Source: Sphingomonadales bacterium BRH_c3
GTDB taxonomy: Bacteria; Pseudomonadota; Alphaproteobacteria; Sphingomonadales; Sphingomonadaceae
NCBI GenBank assembly: GCA_001515985.1
Contig: LOET01000101.1
Location: forward strand, 1 to 37,947
Direction of reading: 5' to 3'
DNA: 37,947 nt
The position numbers and the translations under genes are program-made. The first letter of the stretch is position 1; each line of letters starts with the position of its first letter. Shown here piece by piece: positions 32,158 through 37,947 of this stretch. The notes under the pieces are model-generated. The model was not told where the DNA came from and ran no database searches. It saw nothing but the letters and a program-made list of their open reading frames with translations.

Positions 32158-33458
32158 GATTTGGGCCTTCCTTCGGGCCATTTGATCTCGCGTTCGCGGA
32201 TCGCCTGCGCGGCCTGCTCTTCAAGATGCCAGGGCAGTTCTTCGTAAACATCCTCGAACATGGTGTGGAACGGATGATGCATACCATGGCCAAGAATACC
32301 GTTCTTCTCGGCTTCCTTGGTCGCTGCCTTGACCCGCTCGGCACATTCGAGATCCATCTTTTCCTGTCGTTCAAGATCCCATTCGCCGATCGCGATCAAA
32401 TGCCGCTTCAGGCGCATGACTGGATCACCCAGCGGCCACTCCTCGCGTTCCTGGGCGCTGCGGTACCCGCTTGGGTCGTCCGATGTCGAATGCCCCTCTG
32501 CGCGATAGGTGAAATATTCGATCAGCGTCGGCCCGGCATTCGCACGGGCGCGTGTGGCGGCCCATTGCTGCGCGGCATAGCAGGCCAGTGCATCGTTGCC
32601 GTCGACCCTGAGGCCCGCCAGGCCATAACCCAGCGCGCGCGCGGCAAAGGTGGTGCGTTCAGCCCCGGCGAAGCCGGAGAAGCTGGAGATTGCCCATTGG
32701 TTATTGATCACGTTCAGGATCACCGGTGCGTTATAGACCGCGGCAAAGGTGCAGGCGGAATGGAAATCGCCCTCCGCAGTAGACCCTTCCCCTACCCAGG
32801 TCGCCGCAATCCGGCTGTCGCCCTTGATTGCGCTGGCCATCGCCCAGCCCACCGCCTGCGGGGTCTGCGTGGCAAGGTTGCCGGAGATCGAGAAGAAGCT
32901 GTGCTCGCGGCTGGAATACATGATCGGCAGCTGGCGACCCTTCAGCTTGTCGCCCTTGTTCGAATAGATCTGGTTGATCATTTCGACGATGGGATAGCCG
33001 CGCGCGATCAATATGCCCTGCTGGCGGTAACTCGGAAACACCATGTCATCTGACGCCAGCGCCATGGCAGCGGCAACGCTGGTTGCCTCTTCGCCAGTGC
33101 ATTTCATGTAAAAGCTGGTCTTGCCCTGGCGTTGACCGCGAAACATGCGGTCATCAAAAGCCCGCACCAGAGCCATGTTGTACAGCATGGTCCGAAGAGT
33201 ATCGGGATCGAGCTTGGGATCCCACGGCCCGTGCGCCTGGTGATCTTCGCCCAGCACGCGCACCAATCCATAGGCGAGTTCGCGCATATCCTTGGGATCG
33301 GCAGTCTCATCAGGGCGCGGCTGCGCACCTGGTGCGGGAATATCCAGATCACTGTAATCCACCTCGTCGCCGGGCCGATACTTCGGCTCGGGAACGTGCA
33401 ACTCAAGCGCCGGCTTGTTGCTGCCGGACGGGCGTGAAGTGTCAGGCCTGTCGGCCAT
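32154..33458 (-). CDS. bkdA1: Branched-chain 2-oxoacid dehydrogenase E1, alpha subunit
   Basis: This 434-residue subunit binds thiamine diphosphate and decarboxylates the 2-oxo acids of Leu, Ile and Val. The TPP motif is GEGSTAEGDFHSACTFAAVY through VINNQWAIS; YRAEGHSTSDDPSGYR is the phosphorylation-loop region of this family, and GEEATSVAAAMAL lies earlier. About 60 N-terminal residues before the conserved core are polar, as in many bacterial branched-chain E1 alpha subunits. The ATG at 33458 is chosen over a longer frame from 33497. It leads the E1 alpha-E1 beta-E2 operon. Confidence 0.92.
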   Translation of the reverse strand: MADRPDTSRPSGSNKPALELHVPEPKYRPGDEVDYSDLDIPAPGAQPRPDETADPKDMRELAYGLVRVLGEDHQAHGPWDPKLDPDTLRTMLYNMALVRAFDDRMFRGQRQGKTSFYMKCTGEEATSVAAAMALASDDMVFPSYRQQGILIARGYPIVEMINQIYSNKGDKLKGRQLPIMYSSREHSFFSISGNLATQTPQAVGWAMASAIKGDSRIAATWVGEGSTAEGDFHSACTFAAVYNAPVILNVINNQWAISSFSGFAGAERTTFAARALGYGLAGLRVDGNDALACYAAQQWAATRARANAGPTLIEYFTYRAEGHSTSDDPSGYRSAQEREEWPLGDPVMRLKRHLIAIGEWDLERQEKMDLECAERVKAATKEAEKNGILGHGMHHPFHTMFEDVYEELPWHLEEQAAQAIREREIKWPEGRPKS

Positions 33459-33563
33459 ATCCTGGCTCTCCCCCTGCCTGATGCAGGTCTGTAGCAATCT
33501 TTTAAGTGCGCGTTATTTTATTTCACACCGCGCAGTTGGTCAAGCAGATGCATGTCTAAGGGA

Positions 33564-34520
33564 TCAGACCGCAACAGGTGCCTTGATGGGAGCTAGCGGC
33601 GCGTAATCATGCACAACGAAATCCTCGATCCGGTAATCGAAAATTGTTTCCGGCCTGCGCTTGATCTCAAGCACCGGATGCCCGGTTGGTTCCCGGCTGA
33701 GCTGCTCGGTGATCAGATCTTCGTGGTTGAGGTAGAGGTGCACATCCCCGCCCATCCACACCAGTTCGCCCGGCTCCAGATCGGTCTGCTGCGCCATCAT
33801 TCGCATCAGCAACGCCGCAGACCACAGGTTGAACGGCAGGCCCAGCGCCACATCGCAGCTGCGCTGATAGAGCAGGCAGTTGAGGCGGTTTCCGGCCACA
33901 TGGAACTGGTAAGTCTTGTGACACGGCGGCAGCGCCATCCGGTCAAGCTCGGCCACGTTCCAGCCTTCGATGATATGGCGGCGGCTACCGGGATTGTTCT
34001 TTAGGCTTGCCACCACTTCGGCGACCTGATTTATCCCCTCGCCCCTTTCGTAAAGCCCGTCGGCACGATAGCGCCAGGTTGGCCAATCGACCCACTGCTT
34101 GCCGTAGACCGGGCCGAGATCGCCCCACTTTGCCGCGAATTCCTCGTCCTCGGCGATCCGCGCCACGAAATCGTCGAGCGGAATGCCGTCTCCGGTTTCC
34201 TTAATGTAGCGCGCATGCGGCCATTCGTTCCAGATCTTCACGCCCTGGAGCACCAGAGGGCGGATATTGGTCTCGCCGGTGAGGAACCACAGCATCTCGC
34301 GCGTGGCGGTTTTCCAATAGACCCGCTTGGTGGTGAGCAGCGGCATCGCGCCGCCGCCAAGGTCGAATCGCAGCATCACCCCGGCGATAGAACGCGTCCC
34401 TACCCCGGTGCGGTCAACGCGCTCGCTGCCGTGCTCCCATATCTGGCGCATGAGGTCGAGATATTGCCATTCGGGATGGCGCAAGGGGATGTCGGCAGAG
34501 GGAATCGCAGCGCTGGCCAT
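33564..34520 (-). CDS. thyA: Thymidylate synthase
   Basis: This 318-residue enzyme methylates dUMP to dTMP with methylene-tetrahydrofolate. The catalytic Cys200 is in MALPPCHKTYQFHV; the substrate motifs LYQRSCDVALGLPFNL and GGDVHLYLNHEDL follow, and RTGVGTRSIAGV lies near the N-terminus. It is longer than the 264-residue E. coli enzyme because of an insert around residues 100-155, as in the Lactobacillus casei type. Transcribed away from tRNA-Pro, whose 5' end is 112 bases upstream of its start. Confidence 0.95.
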   Translation of the reverse strand: MASAAIPSADIPLRHPEWQYLDLMRQIWEHGSERVDRTGVGTRSIAGVMLRFDLGGGAMPLLTTKRVYWKTATREMLWFLTGETNIRPLVLQGVKIWNEWPHARYIKETGDGIPLDDFVARIAEDEEFAAKWGDLGPVYGKQWVDWPTWRYRADGLYERGEGINQVAEVVASLKNNPGSRRHIIEGWNVAELDRMALPPCHKTYQFHVAGNRLNCLLYQRSCDVALGLPFNLWSAALLMRMMAQQTDLEPGELVWMGGDVHLYLNHEDLITEQLSREPTGHPVLEIKRRPETIFDYRIEDFVVHDYAPLAPIKAPVAV

Positions 34521-34632
34521 GCCACCATCCCTAAACCTGCATTTGCCCGCTTGCCACCCCGTGCGCGCACTCCTATAGGGCGCGCCTTGCCTCGTCCCAC
34601 AGCTTTTTGCAGCTTTGTGGGCACGACACGGT

Positions 34633-34709
34633 CGGGGAGTAGCTCAGCCTGGTAGAGCACTGTCTTCGGGAGGCAGGGGCCGGAGGTTCGAATCCTCTCT
34701 CCCCGACCA
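34633..34709 (+). tRNA. tRNA-Pro(CGG), integration target
   Basis: A 77-nt tRNA: CGGGGAG pairs with CTCCCCG, the anticodon stem CTGTC/GGCAG closes the loop TTCGGGA with anticodon CGG, the T arm is GGAGGTTCGAATCCTCT and CCA is encoded. Its last 47 bases (34663-34709) recur exactly at 36916-36962, showing that an element integrated here and rebuilt the tRNA 3' end. Confidence 0.96.
34663..34709 (+). repeat. attL: 47-bp direct repeat, copy 1 (inside tRNA-Pro)
   Basis: This copy runs from the anticodon loop to the CCA end of the complete tRNA-Pro. It is identical over 47 bases to 36916-36962; the flanking bases differ on both sides. Confidence 0.9.
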
Positions 34710-34937
34710 ATTAATTCAAGCACTTATGCGGCTTCCAGTGATTTCTGCCCCGACGCAAATCGGACCGCACTGCGATCTTTTTAGTGTGCAATGACACACT
34801 CAACCATCGGTAATTATTAGTTTTTATATGACCCTTGTCTTCGCATGCTTGACTGAGACAATAGTCGCACCTTTGACCAAGGTTTCAATTTGACCCTCAG
34901 CCTGAGGCCAATCGGCGCTTGAGATGGGCCGCAGAAC
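34710..34937. other. Non-coding left end of the island
   Basis: This stretch has no convincing gene. It contains one small hairpin, AGTGTG-CAATGA-CACACT (34783-34800), and AT-rich sequence around 34810-34830. It may hold the transcription end of the DUF4411 gene or recombination-protein sites. Confidence 0.5.
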
Positions 34938-35426
34938 TCACCAGCCATCGTCGGGAAATTCGTGTCTAAGCATTTCGAGAAATGAGACACACTGAACACC
35001 GAATGCACCGCAGGCAGTCGGTATCTTTCTGTTTGGTCTACGGTCCAGCGTTTCGTCCGCCACAACAATCCAAGGCCCTGGGTTTGGAGATCCACAGGCA
35101 GCCAGTGCCACCACGTATTGATCCGCCTTTTCTTTCGAGGAACGTGCTGCTGCCATGGCAGGGAATTGATGTGTCACCTCGCCGACCTTTTTCAGAAAAT
35201 CGATGTCAGAATTTCGATCTTCTATGATGTCCTCCTTATTGACGGCGAACCATCCTTGGACGACGCCAATCTTCTTCAGCTCTTTGGCAACCTCAGGCGG
35301 CGCCTTCAGCTGGCCATTCTCCAGCAACTTGCCAAGCGCGTCCAGAATCCTATTCCGAGCTGGATGCTCATCAATTCGCAGCCAGCTCGATGTATCGATG
35401 ACATAGATCCTTCTAGCTTCTGCCAT
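34938..35426 (-). CDS. DUF4411 PIN-like protein (probable toxin)
   Basis: This 162-residue protein has PIN-domain architecture. Asp11 is in YVIDTSSWLR, Glu49 in PPEVAKELKK, Asp102 in KEKADQYVVALA and Asp124 in WIVVADETL, the acidic set that binds metal in PIN nucleases. These features and length match DUF4411, often found beside HTH/ImmA genes as a predicted toxin-antitoxin pair. The ATG at 35426 lies 14 bases inside the upstream gene, so translation is coupled. Ribonuclease activity is inferred from fold, not shown. Confidence 0.78.
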   Translation of the reverse strand: MAEARRIYVIDTSSWLRIDEHPARNRILDALGKLLENGQLKAPPEVAKELKKIGVVQGWFAVNKEDIIEDRNSDIDFLKKVGEVTHQFPAMAAARSSKEKADQYVVALAACGSPNPGPWIVVADETLDRRPNRKIPTACGAFGVQCVSFLEMLRHEFPDDGW

Positions 35427-36624
35427 GTGCCATTTGGCGGGCATGCAGCTCTTCGTTCACAGCTTCGATATACTTAGGTTTGACTTCCGTCATCTCGAAG
35501 AGGTCGAGCTTGTTGAGCAGTCCTCGTTCCGCGGCCTCAATGACAAGACCCAAGTAACCCACACCAAATTTGTTGGCCAACTTCTCATGATGTTGTGCGA
35601 TTCCTTGCCCCTTACGCTTGGGTCGTTCGAGCCAAGTTTGACGCAGTCTTTCGAAAAGGCCGGGCTCTGCGATTCCAATTCTTTCGAGATGGATGGCTAC
35701 AGAACTCATCGAAGTGTGAAACGTCTGTGCAAGTTTCCGCACATTTGCTTCGGTAATGTTTCCTTCTTGAACATGAAGGCGTTGGCATTCGAGCTCGAAC
35801 CGGTCACGAGGCATCAAAAAGAAAGCGGCAAACTTATTACAAAGTGCCTCCACACGATTGCTTCGATTATGATCGCTCAATGCAGACTGACGGAGCAGTA
35901 AATGATAATACTCGTGGAACAGCCCAAAGGTGCGTGCCCGATAATCCATGTCAACGTCGGACTCATCACTATTCAAGAAAATGAATGGGATCTCACGGTC
36001 ATCGTAGACGGCGAAACCTCGACAATTATCCTCGTCCCCAAGGTTCTCGACGCGAACGAAAACACCCTGGCCTTCGACGACAGAACGCCAGCGAAGAAAT
36101 GCTGCGCGATCATTCACAAGCAAGATTTGTTCATCAACACTGATGCCGATGCGGCGTCGTTCCTCCGCGGCTACGACTTCAGGATCCATCCGCAGTGTTA
36201 CATGAGGCAACCTACCAGACTTCGCGAACAAATCGTCTGCGTTGTCGCGAACATCAACCAACGCATCAATCTGCTCCCAGACCTCGTCGAGCACCCGCTG
36301 TAATTTCAAGGAGTGATCTGGCGGCACCCCTTCGAATGTTCGGAAGTCCTGAACTTCCGGCCGTGTATTTGGAGGCAAGGGTTCAGGCATTAGGAGTGCG
36401 GAGAAGGAAATCTTATACTTCGATGCGATCGTCCTCAGCTGACCTACCGTTGGCTTTTCGTCGCCACCTTCCAAGGCAAGCAATGCCTCTTCATCCATAT
36501 TCAATAAAGCGGCAGCATCGGCCGGCGACAGATGTCGCTCATCCCTCGCCCATTTGAGGACCCGCCCATTGATAGGAACATCTACCACGATTGTTTTGGA
36601 TGGTGCCGCAACGCATGAAGCCAA
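35413..36624 (-). CDS. HTH and ImmA/IrrE metallopeptidase-domain protein (probable antitoxin/regulator)
   Basis: This protein of about 403 residues joins an XRE-type helix-turn-helix (about 20-75, LSPADAAALLNMDEEALLALEGG) to an ImmA/IrrE peptidase domain with a complete zinc motif: HEYYH at 237-241 and Glu259 in RVEALCNKFAAFFLMP. Such proteins act as antitoxins or as peptidases that cut repressors. Unlike the ScfR-like protein elsewhere in the window, the active site looks intact. The frame starts with TTG at 36624 without a good ribosome site; a GTG at 36588 is possible. It precedes and overlaps the DUF4411 gene by 14 bases. Confidence 0.82.
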   Translation of the reverse strand: MASCVAAPSKTIVVDVPINGRVLKWARDERHLSPADAAALLNMDEEALLALEGGDEKPTVGQLRTIASKYKISFSALLMPEPLPPNTRPEVQDFRTFEGVPPDHSLKLQRVLDEVWEQIDALVDVRDNADDLFAKSGRLPHVTLRMDPEVVAAEERRRIGISVDEQILLVNDRAAFLRWRSVVEGQGVFVRVENLGDEDNCRGFAVYDDREIPFIFLNSDESDVDMDYRARTFGLFHEYYHLLLRQSALSDHNRSNRVEALCNKFAAFFLMPRDRFELECQRLHVQEGNITEANVRKLAQTFHTSMSSVAIHLERIGIAEPGLFERLRQTWLERPKRKGQGIAQHHEKLANKFGVGYLGLVIEAAERGLLNKLDLFEMTEVKPKYIEAVNEELHARQMAHGRS

Positions 36625-36741
36625 CTCGGCTTAAACCGAACCATCTGCGTCACTGCCACTCGCCCTCCCCTATTCATGATGACAGAACTAACTCCACGGC
36701 GAACCTATATTGGAAAAGTGAACAAAGTGCCGCTTCTAGTC

Positions 36742-36768
36742 AACATGCATGCGCAATAACATGCATGC
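36742..36768. repeat. 11-bp direct repeat upstream of the island operon
   Basis: AACATGCATGC occurs at 36742-36752 and 36758-36768, start to start 16 bp, each with an internal ATGCAT palindrome. It is about 118 bases upstream of the HTH gene start and could be its operator or a recombination-accessory site. Confidence 0.5.
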
Positions 36769-36801
36769 AGCGAGTTGCAATCAATAGTATTTTACAGAAA
36801 T

Positions 36802-36823
36802 ATCCCGGCGCAATCCCGGCGCA
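36802..36823. repeat. Tandem 11-bp repeat near attR
   Basis: ATCCCGGCGCA is repeated directly head to tail at 36802-36812 and 36813-36823, in otherwise AT-rich island DNA about 95 bases before attR. Confidence 0.55.
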
Positions 36824-36915
36824 AAATGGACAAAAAACGTGCTTTTAGATGTCGTTTTTCGCGTTTCAGCCGCGGAAAAAACCGCAGGAAACTGAGGTTG
36901 TGCTATTACCAACAT

Positions 36916-36962
36916 TCTTCGGGAGGCAGGGGCCGGAGGTTCGAATCCTCTCTCCCCGACCA
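36916..36962 (+). repeat. attR: 47-bp direct repeat, copy 2 (tRNA-Pro 3' fragment)
   Basis: An exact copy of tRNA-Pro from the anticodon loop to CCA without the 5' half, so it cannot make a tRNA. It marks the right border of the island; the sequence after it (GTTTTC...) is presumably the original chromosomal flank of tRNA-Pro. Confidence 0.9.
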
Positions 36963-37038
36963 GTTTTCTTGCCTGGAATTTTCTCTACTGCTTTCGTGAT
37001 AGTTGCCCGCGCCGTTCGTATCGGGCACGCTTAGGGTC

Positions 37039-37797
37039 ATGAACCTGTTCGACCTAAGCGGGAAGACCGCAGTCATTACCGGCGGCAATAGCGGCATCGG
37101 GCTTGCCTTTGCTCGTGGGCTCATAAAATCCGGGGCCGATGTCGCGATCTGGGCGCGCAATGAAGCCAAGAACGCTGCTGCCGTCGATGAGCTCAATGCG
37201 CTTGGCAGCGGGACGGCGGTCGCCTTTCCATGCGATGTGGCGGAAGAGGAAACGATCGCCTCTGCCATGGCTTCGACACTGGACCGCCTCGGCAAGGTGG
37301 ACATCTGCTTCGCCAATGCCGGGATCGGCCAGGGTATGGCCTTGCCCGAAATGACCGCCGAGGCGTGGGACCGGGTTATGGCGGTCAATGCGCGCGGGCC
37401 GGCTCTTACCTATCGCTATGTGAGCGAACACATGGTCGAACGAGGCGAAGGCGGGAAACTGATCGCTACCTCGTCAGGCCAATCGATCATGGGCGTCAAT
37501 CGCAGCTCTAACTACGCCGCGTCGAAGGCTGCAGTGAACGGGCTCACCCGCGCCGCAGCATTCGAACTGGCGCGCTACAAGATCACCGCCAATGCCTTGC
37601 TGTTCGGATTTTACGAGACCGATCTGACTGCCCAGGCCGATCCTCGCTTCGCTGAATGGATGACCAAGCGCATTCCCTTGCGGCGATTTGGCGATCACGA
37701 GGGGCTGGAGGGGCTCGCCGTGTTCTTCGCCTCATCGCACAGCGATTACATCACCGGGCAGTGCTTGCCGGTCGATGGGGGGCTGTCTATCAGTTGA
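37039..37797 (+). CDS. SDR-family oxidoreductase
   Basis: This 252-residue short-chain dehydrogenase/reductase has the cofactor motif TGGNSGIG near residues 14-21, CFANAGIG (the NAG motif), a catalytic Ser in ATSSGQSIMG and YAASK with the Tyr/Lys pair, then the C-terminal GQCLPVDGGLSIS. RNEAK after the second strand suggests NADP(H) preference. Substrate unknown. The ATG at 37039 has TAGGG four bases upstream; an upstream in-frame ATG at 37003 would add residues before the conserved N-terminus. It lies just outside the island. Confidence 0.9.
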   Translation: MNLFDLSGKTAVITGGNSGIGLAFARGLIKSGADVAIWARNEAKNAAAVDELNALGSGTAVAFPCDVAEEETIASAMASTLDRLGKVDICFANAGIGQGMALPEMTAEAWDRVMAVNARGPALTYRYVSEHMVERGEGGKLIATSSGQSIMGVNRSSNYAASKAAVNGLTRAAAFELARYKITANALLFGFYETDLTAQADPRFAEWMTKRIPLRRFGDHEGLEGLAVFFASSHSDYITGQCLPVDGGLSIS

Positions 37798-37834
37798 GCC
37801 GGGCTTCGGCCCCGGCGTCCCGGCACTTTGGCGG

Positions 37835-37947
37835 CTAACCCCCGCGCAGCAGTTGCACACCCCAGTCACGTTCGAACAGGTAGAGGAGCAACCGCGCCGC
37901 CTGCCCGCGCTCGCTCGCCAGGCCGCCGTCGCGCTCGATCAGCAGCC
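37835..37947 (-). CDS. C-terminal end of an unidentified protein (cut by window edge)
   Basis: The minus strand has an open frame entering from the window edge and stopping at TAG 37837-37835. Its last residues include RGQAARLLLYLFERDWGV and QLLRGG. Only 36 residues are visible and I do not recognise the family. The location, convergent with the SDR gene 38 bases away, and protein-like composition support a real gene. Confidence 0.5.
   Translation of the reverse strand, partial: LLIERDGGLASERGQAARLLLYLFERDWGVQLLRGG

Larger units (their letters stand above)
34663..36962. mobile_element. Integrase-less mini-island at tRNA-Pro
   Basis: Exact 47-bp copies of the tRNA-Pro 3' part flank about 2.2 kb whose base composition is visibly more AT-rich than the surrounding core genes. 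The inside holds only the ImmA/IrrE-type gene and the DUF4411 gene, both on the minus strand, plus two non-coding ends (34710-34937 and 36625-36915). No recombinase, excisionase or replication gene was found in any frame. It is therefore either a non-autonomous satellite mobilised in trans or the remnant of a larger element. Confidence 0.85.
36625..37038. other. Non-coding right end of the island and attR region
   Basis: No gene is supported in these 414 bases. They hold the promoter region of the island operon, two sets of short direct repeats (36742-36768 and 36802-36823), a dyad GTTTC-GCGG-AAAAAA-CCGC-GAAAC (36863-36892) and the second tRNA fragment at 36916-36962. The SDR gene's leader begins after that. 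Confidence 0.6.

Noticed and set aside
34817-35095. A 92-codon minus-strand frame at the island's left end that might be an extra island gene or integrase piece
   Set aside because: It overlaps the DUF4411 gene in another frame and shows no recombinase motif or ribosome site.
36591-36848. A plus-strand frame near attR considered as an integrase C-terminal remnant
   Set aside because: The translation lacks the tyrosine recombinase R-H-R-Y residues and its composition is not protein-like.
37798-37816. GCCGGG/CCCGGC hairpin after the SDR gene as a terminator
   Set aside because: The stem is short, overlaps the stop codon and has no T run, so termination cannot be claimed.
1-37947. CRISPR arrays, insertion sequences and prophage structural genes
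   Set aside because: No regularly spaced repeats, transposase or phage structural proteins were found in either strand.

Overview
The window is chromosomal DNA from an alphaproteobacterium, most likely a sphingomonad and probably of the Erythrobacteraceae type. The reasons are high GC, dense gene packing, an SOS box of the alphaproteobacterial form GTTC-N7-GTTC, the PrsK/PrsR pair of the XrtA/PEP-CTERM system, a long-form isocitrate lyase beside an ScfR/RamB-type regulator, DUF2842, and the zapA-6S RNA-formyltetrahydrofolate cyclo-ligase order. The genus is inferred from gene content only.

Layout. 1-1290: SOS mutagenesis genes imuA and imuB (imuB cut by the window edge) behind a LexA box. 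1300-4430: two amino-acid-type transporters (APC permease, LeuT-like sodium symporter). 4549-7447: panB, a DUF475/TerC-like membrane protein and a bile-acid:sodium symporter-like protein. 7507-10991: prsR and prsK, the two-component pair for XrtA/PEP-CTERM exopolysaccharide control, here without exosortase genes. 11217-14534: the scfR-like regulator, divergent from isocitrate lyase, followed by an unlisted 55-residue small gene and a strong terminator. 14675-16679: an SLC13-type transporter and tRNA-Leu(CAA). 16723-20172: suhB-like phosphatase, efp, small secreted proteins and thiE; two of the small proteins look like diverged tandem relatives. 20188-26655: central carbon genes (class I aldolase; transketolase-gapdh-pgk operon) with a flavodoxin-fold reductase and an NTF2-like protein. 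26886-28541: a small coiled-coil protein, zapA, 6S RNA, 5-formyltetrahydrofolate cyclo-ligase and a DUF2842 protein. 28575-29724: MBL-fold hydrolase and tRNA-Asp(GTC). 29813-33458: branched-chain 2-oxoacid dehydrogenase E1 alpha, E1 beta and E2. 33564-34520: thyA.

The accessory part is a small island of about 2.25 kb inserted at the 3' end of tRNA-Pro(CGG). It is bounded by an exact 47-bp duplication of the tRNA 3' part (34663-34709 and 36916-36962). It carries only a two-gene unit: an HTH plus ImmA/IrrE metallopeptidase protein overlapping a DUF4411 PIN-like protein, a likely toxin-antitoxin or defence pair. No integrase is present, so it may be a satellite-like or decayed integrated element. 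Core sequence resumes with an SDR oxidoreductase and the 3' end of an unidentified gene.

Other unusual points are a pair of inverted GC-rich palindromic elements lying in frame inside the E2 linker, a probably leaderless imuA promoter overlapped by its LexA box, a 36-bp dyad between scfR and isocitrate lyase, and tandem short repeats upstream of the island operon.
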